A DNA stretch of 64,000 bases from Paraburkholderia sp. BL25I1N1 (GTDB taxonomy: Bacteria > Pseudomonadota > Gammaproteobacteria > Burkholderiales > Burkholderiaceae), in NCBI RefSeq assembly GCF_003002025.1, contig NZ_PVZB01000005.1:124001-188000 (forward strand). Reading direction: 5' to 3'. The translations under genes and the position numbers were made by a program. The notes beneath the pieces were generated by a model. That model ran no database searches. It was not told the DNA's origin and saw nothing but the letters and a program-made list of their open reading frames with translations. Within the stretch, counting starts at the first letter, position 1, and every line of letters begins with the position of its first letter. Of the stretch, positions 29,416 to 39,168 are shown in pieces.

Positions 29416-30101
29416 AGATCCGCCTTTCGCACGCCGGTCGAGTAACGCTTTTCGAGGTACATCAGCACGAAGTTGGACACTGTGGTGATGACGAGATAGA
29501 TCGCCCCCGCGAACAGGGTGAAGAAGAAGAACCGCAACGTGCCCTTGCCCGCGTCCTGCGAAGCCTTGACCACGTCGGCGAGGCCGATGATCGACACCAG
29601 CGCGGTGGCCTTGACCATCACCTGCCAGTTGTTGCCGATGCCGGGCAGCGCGAAGCGCATCATCTGCGGGAACATCACGCGGGAAAACACCTGCCAGCCG
29701 GTCATGCCGTAAGCGGCGCCGGCTTCGAGCTGGCCGCGCGGCACCGCGAGGAACGCGCCGCGGAAGGTCTCGGTGAAGTACGCGCCGTAAATGAAGCCGA
29801 GCACCGCGACGCCGGCCACGAAAGGATCGATGTCGATCTGGTCCCAGCCAAGCAAGTCGGTCAGGTTGTTCAGCCAGATCTGGATGCTATAGAACAGCAG
29901 CAGCATCAGCACCAGGTCGGGCACGCCGCGCACGAGCGTGGTGTAGACGGTGCCGACGCCGTAGGAGAAACGGTTTTTCGACAGCTTCGCCGCCGCGCCG
30001 AGCAGGCCCAGCACGAAAGCGAACGCCAGCGACAACACCGCCAGCTTGACGGTCTGCCAGGTGCCGTTGAGGAGCAGCGGGCCGTAGCCTTGAAGGAACA
30101 T
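29412..30101 (-). CDS. hisQ: Polar amino-acid ABC permease (HisQ-like)
   Basis: The 229-residue permease starts at MFLQGYGPLLL, with AAGGA a few bases upstream. It has YTTLVRGVPDLVLMLLLFYS, the EAA loop QLEAGAAYGMTGWQVFSRVMFP, and five predicted helices. It forms the heterodimeric channel with the next gene. The periplasmic binding protein that normally precedes hisQ is absent from the roughly 700 bp upstream, so it must be encoded elsewhere. Confidence 0.9.
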   Translation of the reverse strand: MFLQGYGPLLLNGTWQTVKLAVLSLAFAFVLGLLGAAAKLSKNRFSYGVGTVYTTLVRGVPDLVLMLLLFYSIQIWLNNLTDLLGWDQIDIDPFVAGVAVLGFIYGAYFTETFRGAFLAVPRGQLEAGAAYGMTGWQVFSRVMFPQMMRFALPGIGNNWQVMVKATALVSIIGLADVVKASQDAGKGTLRFFFFTLFAGAIYLVITTVSNFVLMYLEKRYSTGVRKADL

Positions 30102-30798
30102 AGGGGGTCCTTGACGATGTGTTTGCGACACACCGCGAAAGACGCGGCCAACTCTGCGCCGCGTTTGCCGCGAGCTTGGGGCTCGCTGTGACCTGCGGCG
30201 CACAGCGCACCGCTGTGCAAATCATGACTGCATGACCGTTGCCGGTCTTGCAGCGCGCTTTTCGACTCTTGTTGTGAAACTGCGGGTAAATCTACTGCCG
30301 ACTGTATTACGAAGCCTCGCGAAAGCCCATGCGGGCGAGCCCCGAGTTTCGTGCGTGCTGCGTGTGTTTCCTCGATTCAGCGTCTGGACTTAATTGGCCG
30401 TCGCTATTCTAGGCGGTCAAAATTGTCGCGCCGCCCGGGCTTGCGGCTTCGGAGCGCGACGCGTCCATTCGATGCAACGAGACAGTCTGACGCGGGTCTG
30501 AAACCGGCCGCCGACCCACCGCGGCCCGCCATGCCGGACCCGCCGGTGCACGTTCGGCGCCAACGCGATCGCGAAAAGGGCGGTATTTTACCCGAACAGG
30601 GACGAGGCGCCAGTCCGGGACGCCGCCGGCGGCAAACTGGCGTGCGCGGCCGTTGTGCGAGCGCGACGTTATCGCGTTCCTTCACCACGCCCGATTGCAC
30701 GGATTTATGAAACGATCCGGTGCACCCGCGCGGATTGTTTAGTGCAGGCCATGCCCATACATTCCCGGCATCACTGTTTACTCACCAGGAGTCCTTCC
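30102..30798. other. Long hisQ-pirin gap, no gene supported
   Basis: This stretch of about 700 bp lies between two divergent units. Frames in it (for example 30404-30700 minus) are Arg/Gly-rich shadows typical of GC-rich noncoding DNA. It is where a binding-protein gene would be expected for the His-type transporter, but no signal peptide or SBP motif is visible. Confidence 0.5.
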
Positions 30799-31509
30799 AT
30801 GTTCGAGATTCGCCGCTCCGAAGAACGCGGTCACGCCAACCACGGCTGGCTCGACTCGTATCACAGCTTCTCGTTTGCCGACTATCGCGATCCTCAGCAC
30901 GTGCATTTCGGCCCGCTGCGGGTCATCAACGAAGACCGTATCGCCGGCGGCGAGGGCTTCGGCACGCACGGCCATCGCGACATGGAAATCGTCACCTATG
31001 TGCTCGAAGGCGCGCTGGCCCATCGCGACAGCATGGGCAACGGCTCGACGATCCGTCCGGGCGACGTGCAGCGCATGAGCGCGGGGACCGGCGTGCAGCA
31101 CAGCGAGTTCAACGCGTCGCAGGATGAGTCCGCGCATCTGTTGCAGATATGGGTGATTCCGCAGCGCGCGGGCGACCCGCCGAGCTACGAGGAAAAGCGT
31201 TTCGACGCCGCCGACAAGCGCGGCCGCCTGCGCGTGGTCGCTTCGCCCGACGGCCGCGACGGTTCGGTGACGATCCATGCGGACGCGTCGATCTACGCGG
31301 CGCTGATCGATGGCGAAGAAACGGCGACCTTCGCGCTGCCCAAAGGACGCCTCGCGTATGTGCACGTGGCGCGCGGCGCGCTGACGGTGAATGGAAAAGC
31401 GCTCCATGCAGGGGACGCCGCCAAGCTCAGCGACACGGAGACCGTTACCCTGGAGAAGGGCGAGAACGCTGAAGTGCTGCTGTTCGATCTGGGGCAGCTC
31501 AACGGCTAA
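30799..31509 (+). CDS. Pirin family protein (YhhW-like)
   Basis: The 236-residue bicupin starts at [24 protein letters not shown]. The N-terminal cupin metal site is in [17 protein letters not shown] and [10 protein letters not shown] (His, His, His, Glu). The C-terminal cupin is degenerate. Some relatives have quercetin dioxygenase activity; others act as redox-sensing cofactors. The ATG at 30799 has CAGGAG at the right distance, although the frame is open to 30655. Confidence 0.9.
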   Translation: MFEIRRSEERGHANHGWLDSYHSFSFADYRDPQHVHFGPLRVINEDRIAGGEGFGTHGHRDMEIVTYVLEGALAHRDSMGNGSTIRPGDVQRMSAGTGVQHSEFNASQDESAHLLQIWVIPQRAGDPPSYEEKRFDAADKRGRLRVVASPDGRDGSVTIHADASIYAALIDGEETATFALPKGRLAYVHVARGALTVNGKALHAGDAAKLSDTETVTLEKGENAEVLLFDLGQLNG

Positions 31510-31616
31510 GCCGTTGTCGCTCGGTGACGCTTTCACTGAAGGAATAGTTGAAGGCGCAACGAGCACGCCTCACGCATGCATCACGGCAGTCCGCGCGCAT
31601 CGTGCCGCGCTGTAGT

Positions 31617-31656
31617 AAAAAAACGCCACGGAGGGCAAGCCTCCGTGGCGTTTTCG
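31617..31656. terminator. Bidirectional terminator between pirin and Spy-like genes
   Basis: AACGCCACGGAGG pairs with CCTCCGTGGCGTT around GCAAG, with an A-run on the left and TTTTC on the right, so it can serve both convergent genes. Confidence 0.88.
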
Positions 31657-31717
31657 CATTCAGCAGCACAGACGGCCGACGACCACGCGAGCCGCCTGCG
31701 CATCTACACCGAGCCGC

Positions 31718-32248
31718 TTACTGATTGGCCGCCGGCGCCGAAGCCGCACCCTTACGCTGCTCCCAGTGCTCGCGCATCTTTTCATGACGCGACTCCATCT
31801 TCGCAAAGCGCTGTTTGAGCGCCGTGCTGACGGTGGTCTTTTGCTGGTCGTTCAGGCCGTTGTAGAACTTGAGCCACGCATCCGAGGTTTGCTGACGCAG
31901 TTGCGCGTCTTTCTGTTCGACCTGCTGGTGCGTGGCGGCCATGGCGTTCAGATCCAGGATCGGCTGCTGCTGCGCGGCCTTGAACTGGTTCTTGATCTGC
32001 TCATGGTTGGCGCGCATGGCTTCGTGGTTCTGCTTCATGGTGTCGAGCGCGGCCTGCCACTGCTTTTCCTGATCCGCGTTCAGCTTCAGCTGATCGTGGA
32101 GTTGCGTCAGTTCCTTCATGAAGTGACCGTGCCAGCCGCCAGGGCCGCCATGGTCGGCGGTGGGTTGTGCGGCATAGGCAGCGCCCGCGCCGATGGCGAG
32201 AGCAGTGGCGGCGACGGCGAGAACGCGCGAGATCTTTTTGGTAGACAT
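31718..32248 (-). CDS. Periplasmic Spy/CpxP-like protein (LTXXQ family)
   Basis: The 176-residue precursor has a signal peptide (MSTKKISRVLAVAATALAI to AYA-AQ). The mature part is all-helical and rich in Gln, Lys and His, with two LTxxQ-like repeats (LKLNADQEKQWQ and LNDQQKTTV). Spy and CpxP are periplasmic chaperones or stress sensors. The start is the ATG at 32248 with AGGGAG upstream. It is divergent from ompR/envZ, and GTTAC direct repeats lie between them, so control by that pair is likely. Confidence 0.85.
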   Translation of the reverse strand: MSTKKISRVLAVAATALAIGAGAAYAAQPTADHGGPGGWHGHFMKELTQLHDQLKLNADQEKQWQAALDTMKQNHEAMRANHEQIKNQFKAAQQQPILDLNAMAATHQQVEQKDAQLRQQTSDAWLKFYNGLNDQQKTTVSTALKQRFAKMESRHEKMREHWEQRKGAASAPAANQ

Positions 32249-32368
32249 GTGAGACTCCCTGTAATGGAATAGCCGACGATGCAACCGGTTAAAGTGGACG
32301 GCGTGCACTCGGTAAGACAGAGCGTAGAGAACTGCGCAGGTCGCTGTGTTACGTGGCAGGATGCGGCT

Positions 32369-32412
32369 GTTACGGGGGATTACGCACAGCTTTCACCGTA
32401 ACACCCGGTAAC
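32369..32412. promoter_or_regulatory. Mirrored GTTAC direct-repeat boxes, probable OmpR sites
   Basis: On the plus strand GTTACG-N4-ATTACG occupies 32369-32384. On the minus strand GTTACC-N4-GTTACG occupies 32412-32397. Both have the 10 bp half-site spacing typical of OmpR-family tandem binding. A further GTTACG is at 32348-32353. They lie 57 bp or more upstream of ompR, on the far side of which is the Spy-like gene. Confidence 0.6.
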
Positions 32413-32468
32413 CCTTGGGGCCGGTTTGAAATCCAAAACCCTTCCTGCCGCGCGTTAAACTTCATCCC

Positions 32469-33194
32469 ATGGCTACTCAAATACTTGTTGTCGACGACGA
32501 CGTCGAATTGCGCGATCTGCTCCGCGACTATCTGGCCCGCCAAGGCATCGAGGTTTCGGTGCTGCACGACGCGGGCTCGCTCGAGCGCAGGCTCGAACGC
32601 GAGCGTCCGGATTTGATCGTGCTCGACCTGATGATGCCGGGCGTCGACGGGCTCACCGCCCTGCGCAAGCTGCGCGCGTCGGGCGACGACATCCCCGTGA
32701 TCATGCTCACGGCGCGGGCGGACGACGTCGACCGGATCGTCGGGCTGGAACTCGGCGCGGACGACTACCTCGGCAAGCCGTTCAATCCGCGCGAGCTGCT
32801 GGCGCGCGTGCAGGCCGTGCTGCGCCGGCGCCGCACGCTGCCGTCGGCGGCGGCGCCGGAACAGCGCGAGCCGTTCAACTTCGGCCGCTTCAAGCTCGAC
32901 TTCCAGTCGCGCACGCTGCATCTGGAAGACAAGCCGCTCACGTTGTCGGGCAGCGAATTCGCGCTGCTGAAGATTTTCGTCAACCACCCAATGCGCACGC
33001 TCACGCGCGAGCGCCTGCTCGAACTGCTGCACGGTCCGGAATACGACGGCACCGACCGCGGTATCGACGTGCAGGTCTGGCGTCTGCGCCGCATTCTCGA
33101 AACCGACCCGTCCACGCCGCGCTTCATTCAAACGGTGCGCGGCCGCGGCTACGTGTTCGTGCCCGACGGCGAACAGAATGCGCCGGCCCATTGA
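32469..33194 (+). CDS. ompR: OmpR-type response regulator
   Basis: The 241-residue protein has a receiver domain (residues 1-120, acidic pocket VVDDD, phospho-Asp in VLDLMMPG, Lys in GKPFNPRELLAR) and a winged-helix DNA-binding domain. Long stretches, such as ADDVDRIVGLELGADDY, closely follow enterobacterial OmpR. It overlaps the kinase gene by 17 bases. It probably controls porins and envelope genes, starting with the divergent Spy-like gene. Confidence 0.92.
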   Translation: MATQILVVDDDVELRDLLRDYLARQGIEVSVLHDAGSLERRLERERPDLIVLDLMMPGVDGLTALRKLRASGDDIPVIMLTARADDVDRIVGLELGADDYLGKPFNPRELLARVQAVLRRRRTLPSAAAPEQREPFNFGRFKLDFQSRTLHLEDKPLTLSGSEFALLKIFVNHPMRTLTRERLLELLHGPEYDGTDRGIDVQVWRLRRILETDPSTPRFIQTVRGRGYVFVPDGEQNAPAH

Positions 33195-34497
33195 TTCGCT
33201 GTTCGGGCGGCTAGCGCTGCTGGTCGTCGCCGTGCTGCTGCTGTCGCATTTCGCGTGGTATGCGCTCATGCGCCTCGAACGCAGTCAGCTGCAAACACGC
33301 TACGCGGTCGAAGAAGCCACCTTTCTCGTCGACGCGGTGCGTCAGCACGTCGCCCGAACGCCGGATCAACCCTTGCCGTCGCGCGTCAAACTGGTCGACC
33401 CGGCGAGCCCGGAAGTGCCGCCGGAGGTCGCGGACATGCCGCCGCCACTCGAACGTTTCGTCGAAGACGTGCGCGATCGCATGCCGTCCGGCACGCAGGT
33501 GCGCATCGGCCAGCCGGGCCGCCCGCCCACGCTATGGGTGCGCGCGCCCTCCGACCGCAGCTGGATCGTCGTGCCGGTGCAGCCGTTGCGCACGCCGCGC
33601 TCGCTCGACCGCACGGTGCTGTGGCTTGCCATCATTTTCTCGTTCGCGGTGATGGCGGCGCTGTTCGCCGCCTGGGCGCTGCAGCAGCCGTTGCGCTCAC
33701 TCGCCCAGGCGGTCGCGCGTTTTGGCCGCGGTCAGCCGGTGCCGCCGGTGCCGGAGCGCGGGCCGCGCGAGTTGCGTCAACTCACGCACGGTTTTAATCA
33801 GATGGTCCAGGAAGTGGCGCGCACGGAGAACGACCGCGCCGTGATGCTGGCGGGCGTGGCGCACGATCTGAAAACGCCGCTCGCGCGTTTGCGGCTGCGC
33901 GCCGAAATGATGGACGAAGCAAAGATGCGCGACGGCGTGGTGCGCGACGTCGATTCCATGACGCATATCGTCGAGCAGTTTCTGGTGTTTGCCCACGACG
34001 GCGCCGATCGCAGCGAGGCGGTCGAAGTGGACGCGCAGTGCGAACGGATCGTGCGCAGCTATCGCGCGGTGGCCTCCGGTACACCCACCGTGCAGACCGA
34101 ACTCAACGCGGGGCCGGCGTTCCTGCTGCCGGCCGCCACACTCGACCGGATTCTGTCGAATCTGCTCGACAACGCGCATGCATACGGCGCGCCGCCGGTC
34201 GTCGTCGCCACGGCGCGTACTGCGGAAGGCTTCACTTTGTCGGTGAGCGACAACGGCAGCGGTATCGCGGCCCAAGATCTGATCAATGCGAGCCGGCCGT
34301 TCGTACGGCTCGATCCGGCGCGCGGCGGCAACGGCCATAGCGGTCTCGGGCTTGCCATTGTCGAACGGCTGGTGCGGCGTGCCGGTGGCGAGTGGGAAAT
34401 CGGCAACCACGGCGGCCGTGGTTTGCGAGTCTTGATGAGCTTTCCGCTCGAAGTGTTGCCGCGGGCCGCGGCAACTTCGGAGAATGCCTGGGGTTAA
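33178..34497 (+). CDS. envZ: EnvZ-type sensor histidine kinase
   Basis: The 439-residue inner-membrane kinase has a helix at residues 10-30, a periplasmic domain of about 125 residues, a second helix near 155-175, and a HAMP domain. The H-box AGVAHDLKTPLARLRL is almost that of EnvZ. N-box LLDNAHAYG, G1 VSDNGSGI and G2 GLGLAIVERLV follow. The ATG lies inside the end of ompR, so the pair is coupled. Confidence 0.92.
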   Translation: MRRPIDSLFGRLALLVVAVLLLSHFAWYALMRLERSQLQTRYAVEEATFLVDAVRQHVARTPDQPLPSRVKLVDPASPEVPPEVADMPPPLERFVEDVRDRMPSGTQVRIGQPGRPPTLWVRAPSDRSWIVVPVQPLRTPRSLDRTVLWLAIIFSFAVMAALFAAWALQQPLRSLAQAVARFGRGQPVPPVPERGPRELRQLTHGFNQMVQEVARTENDRAVMLAGVAHDLKTPLARLRLRAEMMDEAKMRDGVVRDVDSMTHIVEQFLVFAHDGADRSEAVEVDAQCERIVRSYRAVASGTPTVQTELNAGPAFLLPAATLDRILSNLLDNAHAYGAPPVVVATARTAEGFTLSVSDNGSGIAAQDLINASRPFVRLDPARGGNGHSGLGLAIVERLVRRAGGEWEIGNHGGRGLRVLMSFPLEVLPRAAATSENAWG

Positions 34498-34583
34498 TCG
34501 GTGCGCGGCGCGGGCTCGGCAGTCCGTGCCGCGTCTTGAGATCCGGGCGCAAGATCCAGAAGGCGCCGCCGGAAACCGGCGTG

Positions 34584-34850
34584 CTAATCCGAGAACAACG
34601 TATTCAGCGCATTCGCCGCGTCGCTATCCACCGTATTCCACGTGACCGTTTCCGCTTCGAAAATATAGTGGGTGGTGTATTTGCCCAGACGTGCCAGGAT
34701 CTCCTCCTGAATCAGTTCCGGCGCGACGGCCAGTTTCAGATACCACGCGGTGGACGACAGGCGCGTCTGGAACGCGCCGTATTCAGCCAGCAGATGGTCG
34801 AACGCGTCAGCATCCTGATCGCGGCAGACGATGACCAAATTTCCCTTCAT
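34584..34850 (-). CDS. Small conserved-type protein, ferredoxin-like fold suggested
   Basis: This 88-residue protein begins MKGNLVIVCRDQDADAF and has an alternating strand/helix pattern. A GNLVIVC strand, a DHLLAEYGAFQ helix, an STAWYLKL strand and an IQEEILARLGK helix are followed by HYIFEAETV. The layout recalls the small Cas2-like/SinR fold, but no motif proves it and no CRISPR locus is present. AACGGGAG precedes the ATG. I do not know its function. Confidence 0.65.
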   Translation of the reverse strand: MKGNLVIVCRDQDADAFDHLLAEYGAFQTRLSSTAWYLKLAVAPELIQEEILARLGKYTTHYIFEAETVTWNTVDSDAANALNTLFSD

Positions 34851-34995
34851 GCGAATCTCCCGTTAAAGCGGTAGCGGCAACCTCGATATCAGGGTTGATG
34901 ATACCTGCTTCGTCCGAGATGCCTGAGGGCGCGTCTTGCCCTGCGTCAGACGGCGGACTGATTGAGACGCCGGTGTCCGGCTTCTGCCGGACGCA

Positions 34996-36687
34996 TCACC
35001 AGACGTTGGCCATTGTGCGGGCAGGCGGCGCGGTGTCGTCGGGCGGCAGGGCCTCGGTGCGGTCGCGGCCGCCCGATTTCGCCGCGTAAAGCGCCATGTC
35101 GGCGCGGCTCATGATCCGCTCGGGCAGATCGTCGGGCGAGAGTTCGGTAATGCCGATGCTCACACTCAAGCCCACCGAAGGCGGCAACTTCGGCGAAGGT
35201 ATCGCTTTCAGGCGCAGCCGCAAGCGTTCGACGACTTCGTGGCCGCCGGCCAGATCGGTGGCCGGCAGCAGCAGACCGAACTCCTCGCCGCCCAGGCGGC
35301 CGATCGCGTCGGCGCCGCGCAGTTCGGCGCGGCAGGTATCGACGAAATGTTCGAGCGCGCGGTCGCCGGCCGCATGGCCAAAGCGGTCGTTGATCTGCTT
35401 GAAGTGGTCGAGGTCGGCGATCGCCATGCACAACGGTTCGTTGCCTGCGTGCGCGCGTTCGATCTCGTGGCGCAGCAGGTCGAGAAAGTAGCGCCGCGAC
35501 AGCGCGCCGGTCAGCGCGTCGTGGCGCGCCTCAGCCGACAGCAGCGTGTTGGCGGATTGCAATTGTTCAGCGAGATCGCGCGTGGCGCGATGGTGGCGCC
35601 GCTCGCGCACATACGACACCGTGATCACCCACGCCAGCGCGACCGTGCCGGCCAGCGTCAGAAACACCAGCAAATGATCGCGCTTGTGATTGCGCAGCAG
35701 TTCCGGCCAGGCCACGAGCGGATCGACCAGATGCGCCGACAGTCCCGAGTTCAGGCCGCCGCGCGTCTGATAGAGCGACGGCATGGGTCGCTCGGGCATG
35801 CCGAATAGTTGCCCGGCCACGGCGGACGGCACCCACGGCGCCTGTTCGCGTACTTGCGAGTCCACGCTGATCTGGATGTCGGGAATCGTGTCGCGCAGAT
35901 ACGTGATCTTGCGCTCGGCCGGCGTCATGTGCGTGACGCGCGAGTTCGGCAGTGCGCGGCCTTCGAGCTCGCTGTTGTGCGCCATGATGATGACGCCGTT
36001 GTCGTCGGCGACGAAGGTGCCGGCGTGCGCGACCCAGTGGCGCAGCCGCGCGATGCCGACCTTCGCGACGACCACGCCGACCAGCAGGCCGTCCGCGTAT
36101 GCGGGCGCGGCAATGAAGATGCCGGGCTCGCCGCTTGAGCGGCCGACGCCATAGGCTTCGGAGAACGCGCCGAGCAGCGCGTTCGTCAGATAGCCGCGCA
36201 CCCGCATGTCGGTGCCGACGAAAGAGCGCTCGGCCGCGAGGGGATTGTCGATGGAGTTGCTCGAGGCGACGCAGACGCCGTTGGCGTTGACGAGCCAGAT
36301 CTGGTCGAGCCCGGAGAAGCCTTGCGCGTCGTGCAGGAAGTTGCTCACGGCGCTCATCTGCGCGTCTTTGAGCAAGGCGGCGCGCAGGACGGGTTCCGTC
36401 ACTCCACTCTTCACGGCATAATTCTGGGATTGCACCAGAGCGCGCTGGACCACGTCCATTTCGGCCATGGTGGCGGGGATGGCGCGAGACATCGCAAGGT
36501 CGCTGGCGATCACCTCCGCCATGTTGTCCACGATCGAGGTGGACATCTGCCGCTGCGCACGCAGGGCTGCGTCCAGCTCTTGCTGTACCATCCGGTCCGC
36601 AACCGTGCCGGCCACGAACCAGCAAACCAGGACGATCAGCATGAAGCTGACCGGTCCGGCTGCCTGGCGCAAGGTTGTCCTGTTCAT
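34996..36687 (-). CDS. Membrane diguanylate cyclase with periplasmic dCache-like sensor
   Basis: The 563-residue protein has a membrane helix at residues 12-33, a periplasmic sensor of about 300 residues (GLDQIWLVNANGVCVASSN, FIAAPAYADGLLVGVV, GVIIMAHN) like that of DctB-type kinases, and a second helix at about 345-365. A GGDEF domain follows with an active RLGGEEFG. An RGAD I-site five residues before GGEEF predicts product inhibition. It makes cyclic di-GMP from GTP. The start is the ATG at 36687; the frame is open upstream. Confidence 0.9.
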   Translation of the reverse strand: MNRTTLRQAAGPVSFMLIVLVCWFVAGTVADRMVQQELDAALRAQRQMSTSIVDNMAEVIASDLAMSRAIPATMAEMDVVQRALVQSQNYAVKSGVTEPVLRAALLKDAQMSAVSNFLHDAQGFSGLDQIWLVNANGVCVASSNSIDNPLAAERSFVGTDMRVRGYLTNALLGAFSEAYGVGRSSGEPGIFIAAPAYADGLLVGVVVAKVGIARLRHWVAHAGTFVADDNGVIIMAHNSELEGRALPNSRVTHMTPAERKITYLRDTIPDIQISVDSQVREQAPWVPSAVAGQLFGMPERPMPSLYQTRGGLNSGLSAHLVDPLVAWPELLRNHKRDHLLVFLTLAGTVALAWVITVSYVRERRHHRATRDLAEQLQSANTLLSAEARHDALTGALSRRYFLDLLRHEIERAHAGNEPLCMAIADLDHFKQINDRFGHAAGDRALEHFVDTCRAELRGADAIGRLGGEEFGLLLPATDLAGGHEVVERLRLRLKAIPSPKLPPSVGLSVSIGITELSPDDLPERIMSRADMALYAAKSGGRDRTEALPPDDTAPPARTMANVW

Positions 36688-37396
36688 CGACCCTCTGATC
36701 CGTCTGGCTGTGGCATGCAACTAGCTCATTCGTGGCAGCGCGCTCGCGCAGTTTCACCGCTGTGGAAGCGGTCGGCAATACGCCGTCGCTGTGGCCCGGG
36801 ATAAACCGATAACAGGCGTCGTCTTCTGATTTTAACCGTCATGGGGCCAGACGCCACCGTTATTGCGGGAATGCGAAGTGCGTCCACCGCGTCCATCGGG
36901 TTCTTAACGGCAGCCCGGCCGGATTCTTGACGGTTGTTCGGGTTTGTCCGGTGAGTTCCAGGCCATCGAGGCAGCCCCGCAATGGTCGACGATGTGGCCG
37001 GTGCGCCACGATAAAAGATCGGCAGCAGGGTCGGCGCATGCTGACTTAAAGGGCGGTGAAAGCAGGTTCTCCGCTATTTATCGCTATTTGCCGCGAAAGG
37101 TTGTGCCTGAAACATAGGATGGTGTAGTGTCGTGCCGTCCAAAACAAGGAAAGCTCGCCAGCCCTTACGGGCGGCGCCTGCGGCGACAGGAGTCTGGCTT
37201 GACGGTTGAGGTCCTGGGCGGCTCGTCCACGGCACATTCGTCACCGGTTCACGTGTCTCCAACGCTAACGATTTACCGCGCATACGCGTTTTGCCATGCC
37301 TGATTTCCGCTTTCCGGACCGACCTTCAGATCGCCGCGCCGAAGCCGCATCCTCCTTGCTGGGCTTGAACGCCTGGTTCGTCGGGGAGGGTCTCTG
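36688..37396. other. Long divergent gap, no gene supported
   Basis: About 710 bp separate the diguanylate cyclase from the NitT-type permease. Frames here are short and unrecognisable. A GGGGAGGG ribosome-binding site for the permease lies at its right end. I see no clear promoter, riboswitch or operator. Confidence 0.5.
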
Positions 37397-39148
37397 ATGG
37401 ACTTCAGCTTCAATCTGAAGCGCACCGCCAATGCATCGGCATGGCGGGTGCTGCCCAATCGCTGGGACTTCGTCGCCTTCCCGCTGATCATCTGTTTGAT
37501 CGCCATGGCGGCGATCGGCTTTCACGAGACCTTGGCGCCCATGTCGACGCTCAAGACTCAAGCCATCTCGCTCGATCCGGCCAACCTGCCTGAATATGCG
37601 ATGCGCACCACGCTGCGCATGCTCGCGGCCATGGTCGCCTCGCTGATCTTTACGCTGGTGTATGGCACGCTGGCCGCCAAAAGCCGCCGCGCCGGCCTCG
37701 TGCTGGTGCCGATTCTCGACATCCTGCAGTCGGTGCCGGTGCTGGGCTACATTTCGTTTACGGTCACCTTCTTCCTGGCGCTGTTTCCAGGCCGCGTGCT
37801 CGGCGCCGAACTCGCGGCGATCTTCGCGATCTTCACGAGCCAGGCGTGGAACATGACGTTCAGCTTCTATCAGTCGCTGCGCACGGTGCCGCGCGATCTG
37901 GACGAAGTCTCGCGCGGCTTTCACCTGACTTCATGGCAGCGCTTCTGGAAGCTGGAAGTCCCGTTCTCGATGCCGGGCCTCATCTGGAACATGATGATGT
38001 CGATGTCGGGCGGCTGGTTCTTCGTGGTCGCCTCCGAGGCGATCACGGTCGGCAACAGAACGATCATCCTGCCGGGCATCGGCGCCTATCTCGCGCAAGC
38101 GATCTCGGATAAGAACCTGCACGCGATCGGCTGGGTGATCCTCGCCATGACGGTCGTGATTCTCGCCTACGACCAGTTGCTGTTCCGCCCGCTCGTCGCG
38201 TGGGCCGACAAGTTCCGCATGGAAAACACCAGTTCGGGCGACGCGCCGGAATCGTGGCTGCTCGATCTGATTCGCCGCACCCGCCTGATCCACCGCTTGC
38301 TGGTGCCGCTCGGCTGGATGTTCGCCAAGGCCGCGCGCGTGCCGTTCCGGCTGCCGGCGTTCCAGGGGCCGCGCTTCCAGATTCCGCAGATGCAGAAGAG
38401 TTCGCGCGTCGGCGATATCGTGTGGGCAGCGCTGGTGCTGCTCACGACCGTCTACGTGGTGTATCGCGTCGTGATCTATGTGCGCACCGGCGTGTCGCTG
38501 GACGAAGTCTGGCACGTGTTCGTGCTCGGACTGATCACGCTGCTGCGGGTGGTGGTGCTGATCGCGATCGCCTCCGTGATCTGGGTGCCGGTGGGTGTGC
38601 TGATCGGCTTACGCCCGGCGCTCGCCGAGAAGATCCAGCCGCTCGCGCAGTTCCTCGCCGCGTTCCCGGCCAATCTGCTGTTCCCGGTGTTCGTGATCGC
38701 GATCGTGCGCTTCCATCTGAACCCGGACATCTGGCTGTCGCCGCTGATCGTGCTCGGCACGCAGTGGTATATCCTGTTCAACGTGATTGCCGGCGCGACC
38801 TCGTATCCGAACGACTATCGCGAGGCGGCCAAGAACTTCCACATTCGCGGCTGGCAGTGGTGGCGCCAGGCGATTCTGCCGGGCATTTTCCCGTACTACG
38901 TCACGGGCGCGATCACTGCGTCGGGCGGCGCGTGGAATGCGAGCATCGTTGCGGAATTCGTGCAGTGGGGCGACACCAAGGTGGCCGCGCACGGACTCGG
39001 CGCCTATATCGCGCAGTCCACCGCCGCGGGCGATTATCCGAAGATCATCGTGGGTATCGCCGTGATGTCCCTGTTCGTGACTCTGTTCAACCGCCTGCTG
39101 TGGCGTCCGATGTACGCCTACGCCGAAGCCAAGCTCCGGCTCGATTGA
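37397..39148 (+). CDS. Duplicated NitT/TauT-type ABC permease
   Basis: The 583-residue protein joins two BPD_transp_1 units, roughly residues 75-280 and 370-580, with about twelve helices in all. Each half has its own EAA loop: DLDEVSRGFHLTSWQRFWKLEVP and DYREAAKNFHIRGWQWWRQAILP. One polypeptide therefore replaces the usual permease dimer. The companion ATPase follows 20 bp later. No periplasmic binding protein is adjacent. Anions such as nitrate, bicarbonate or sulfonates are the family's substrates, and which one is unknown here. Confidence 0.9.
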   Translation: MDFSFNLKRTANASAWRVLPNRWDFVAFPLIICLIAMAAIGFHETLAPMSTLKTQAISLDPANLPEYAMRTTLRMLAAMVASLIFTLVYGTLAAKSRRAGLVLVPILDILQSVPVLGYISFTVTFFLALFPGRVLGAELAAIFAIFTSQAWNMTFSFYQSLRTVPRDLDEVSRGFHLTSWQRFWKLEVPFSMPGLIWNMMMSMSGGWFFVVASEAITVGNRTIILPGIGAYLAQAISDKNLHAIGWVILAMTVVILAYDQLLFRPLVAWADKFRMENTSSGDAPESWLLDLIRRTRLIHRLLVPLGWMFAKAARVPFRLPAFQGPRFQIPQMQKSSRVGDIVWAALVLLTTVYVVYRVVIYVRTGVSLDEVWHVFVLGLITLLRVVVLIAIASVIWVPVGVLIGLRPALAEKIQPLAQFLAAFPANLLFPVFVIAIVRFHLNPDIWLSPLIVLGTQWYILFNVIAGATSYPNDYREAAKNFHIRGWQWWRQAILPGIFPYYVTGAITASGGAWNASIVAEFVQWGDTKVAAHGLGAYIAQSTAAGDYPKIIVGIAVMSLFVTLFNRLLWRPMYAYAEAKLRLD

Positions 39149-39168
39149 AGAAATAAAGGCAAAACGCG

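Noticed and set aside
34584..34850. Cas2 of a CRISPR system
   Set aside because: Only the general small alpha/beta layout is similar; no repeats, cas1 or other cas genes are in the window.
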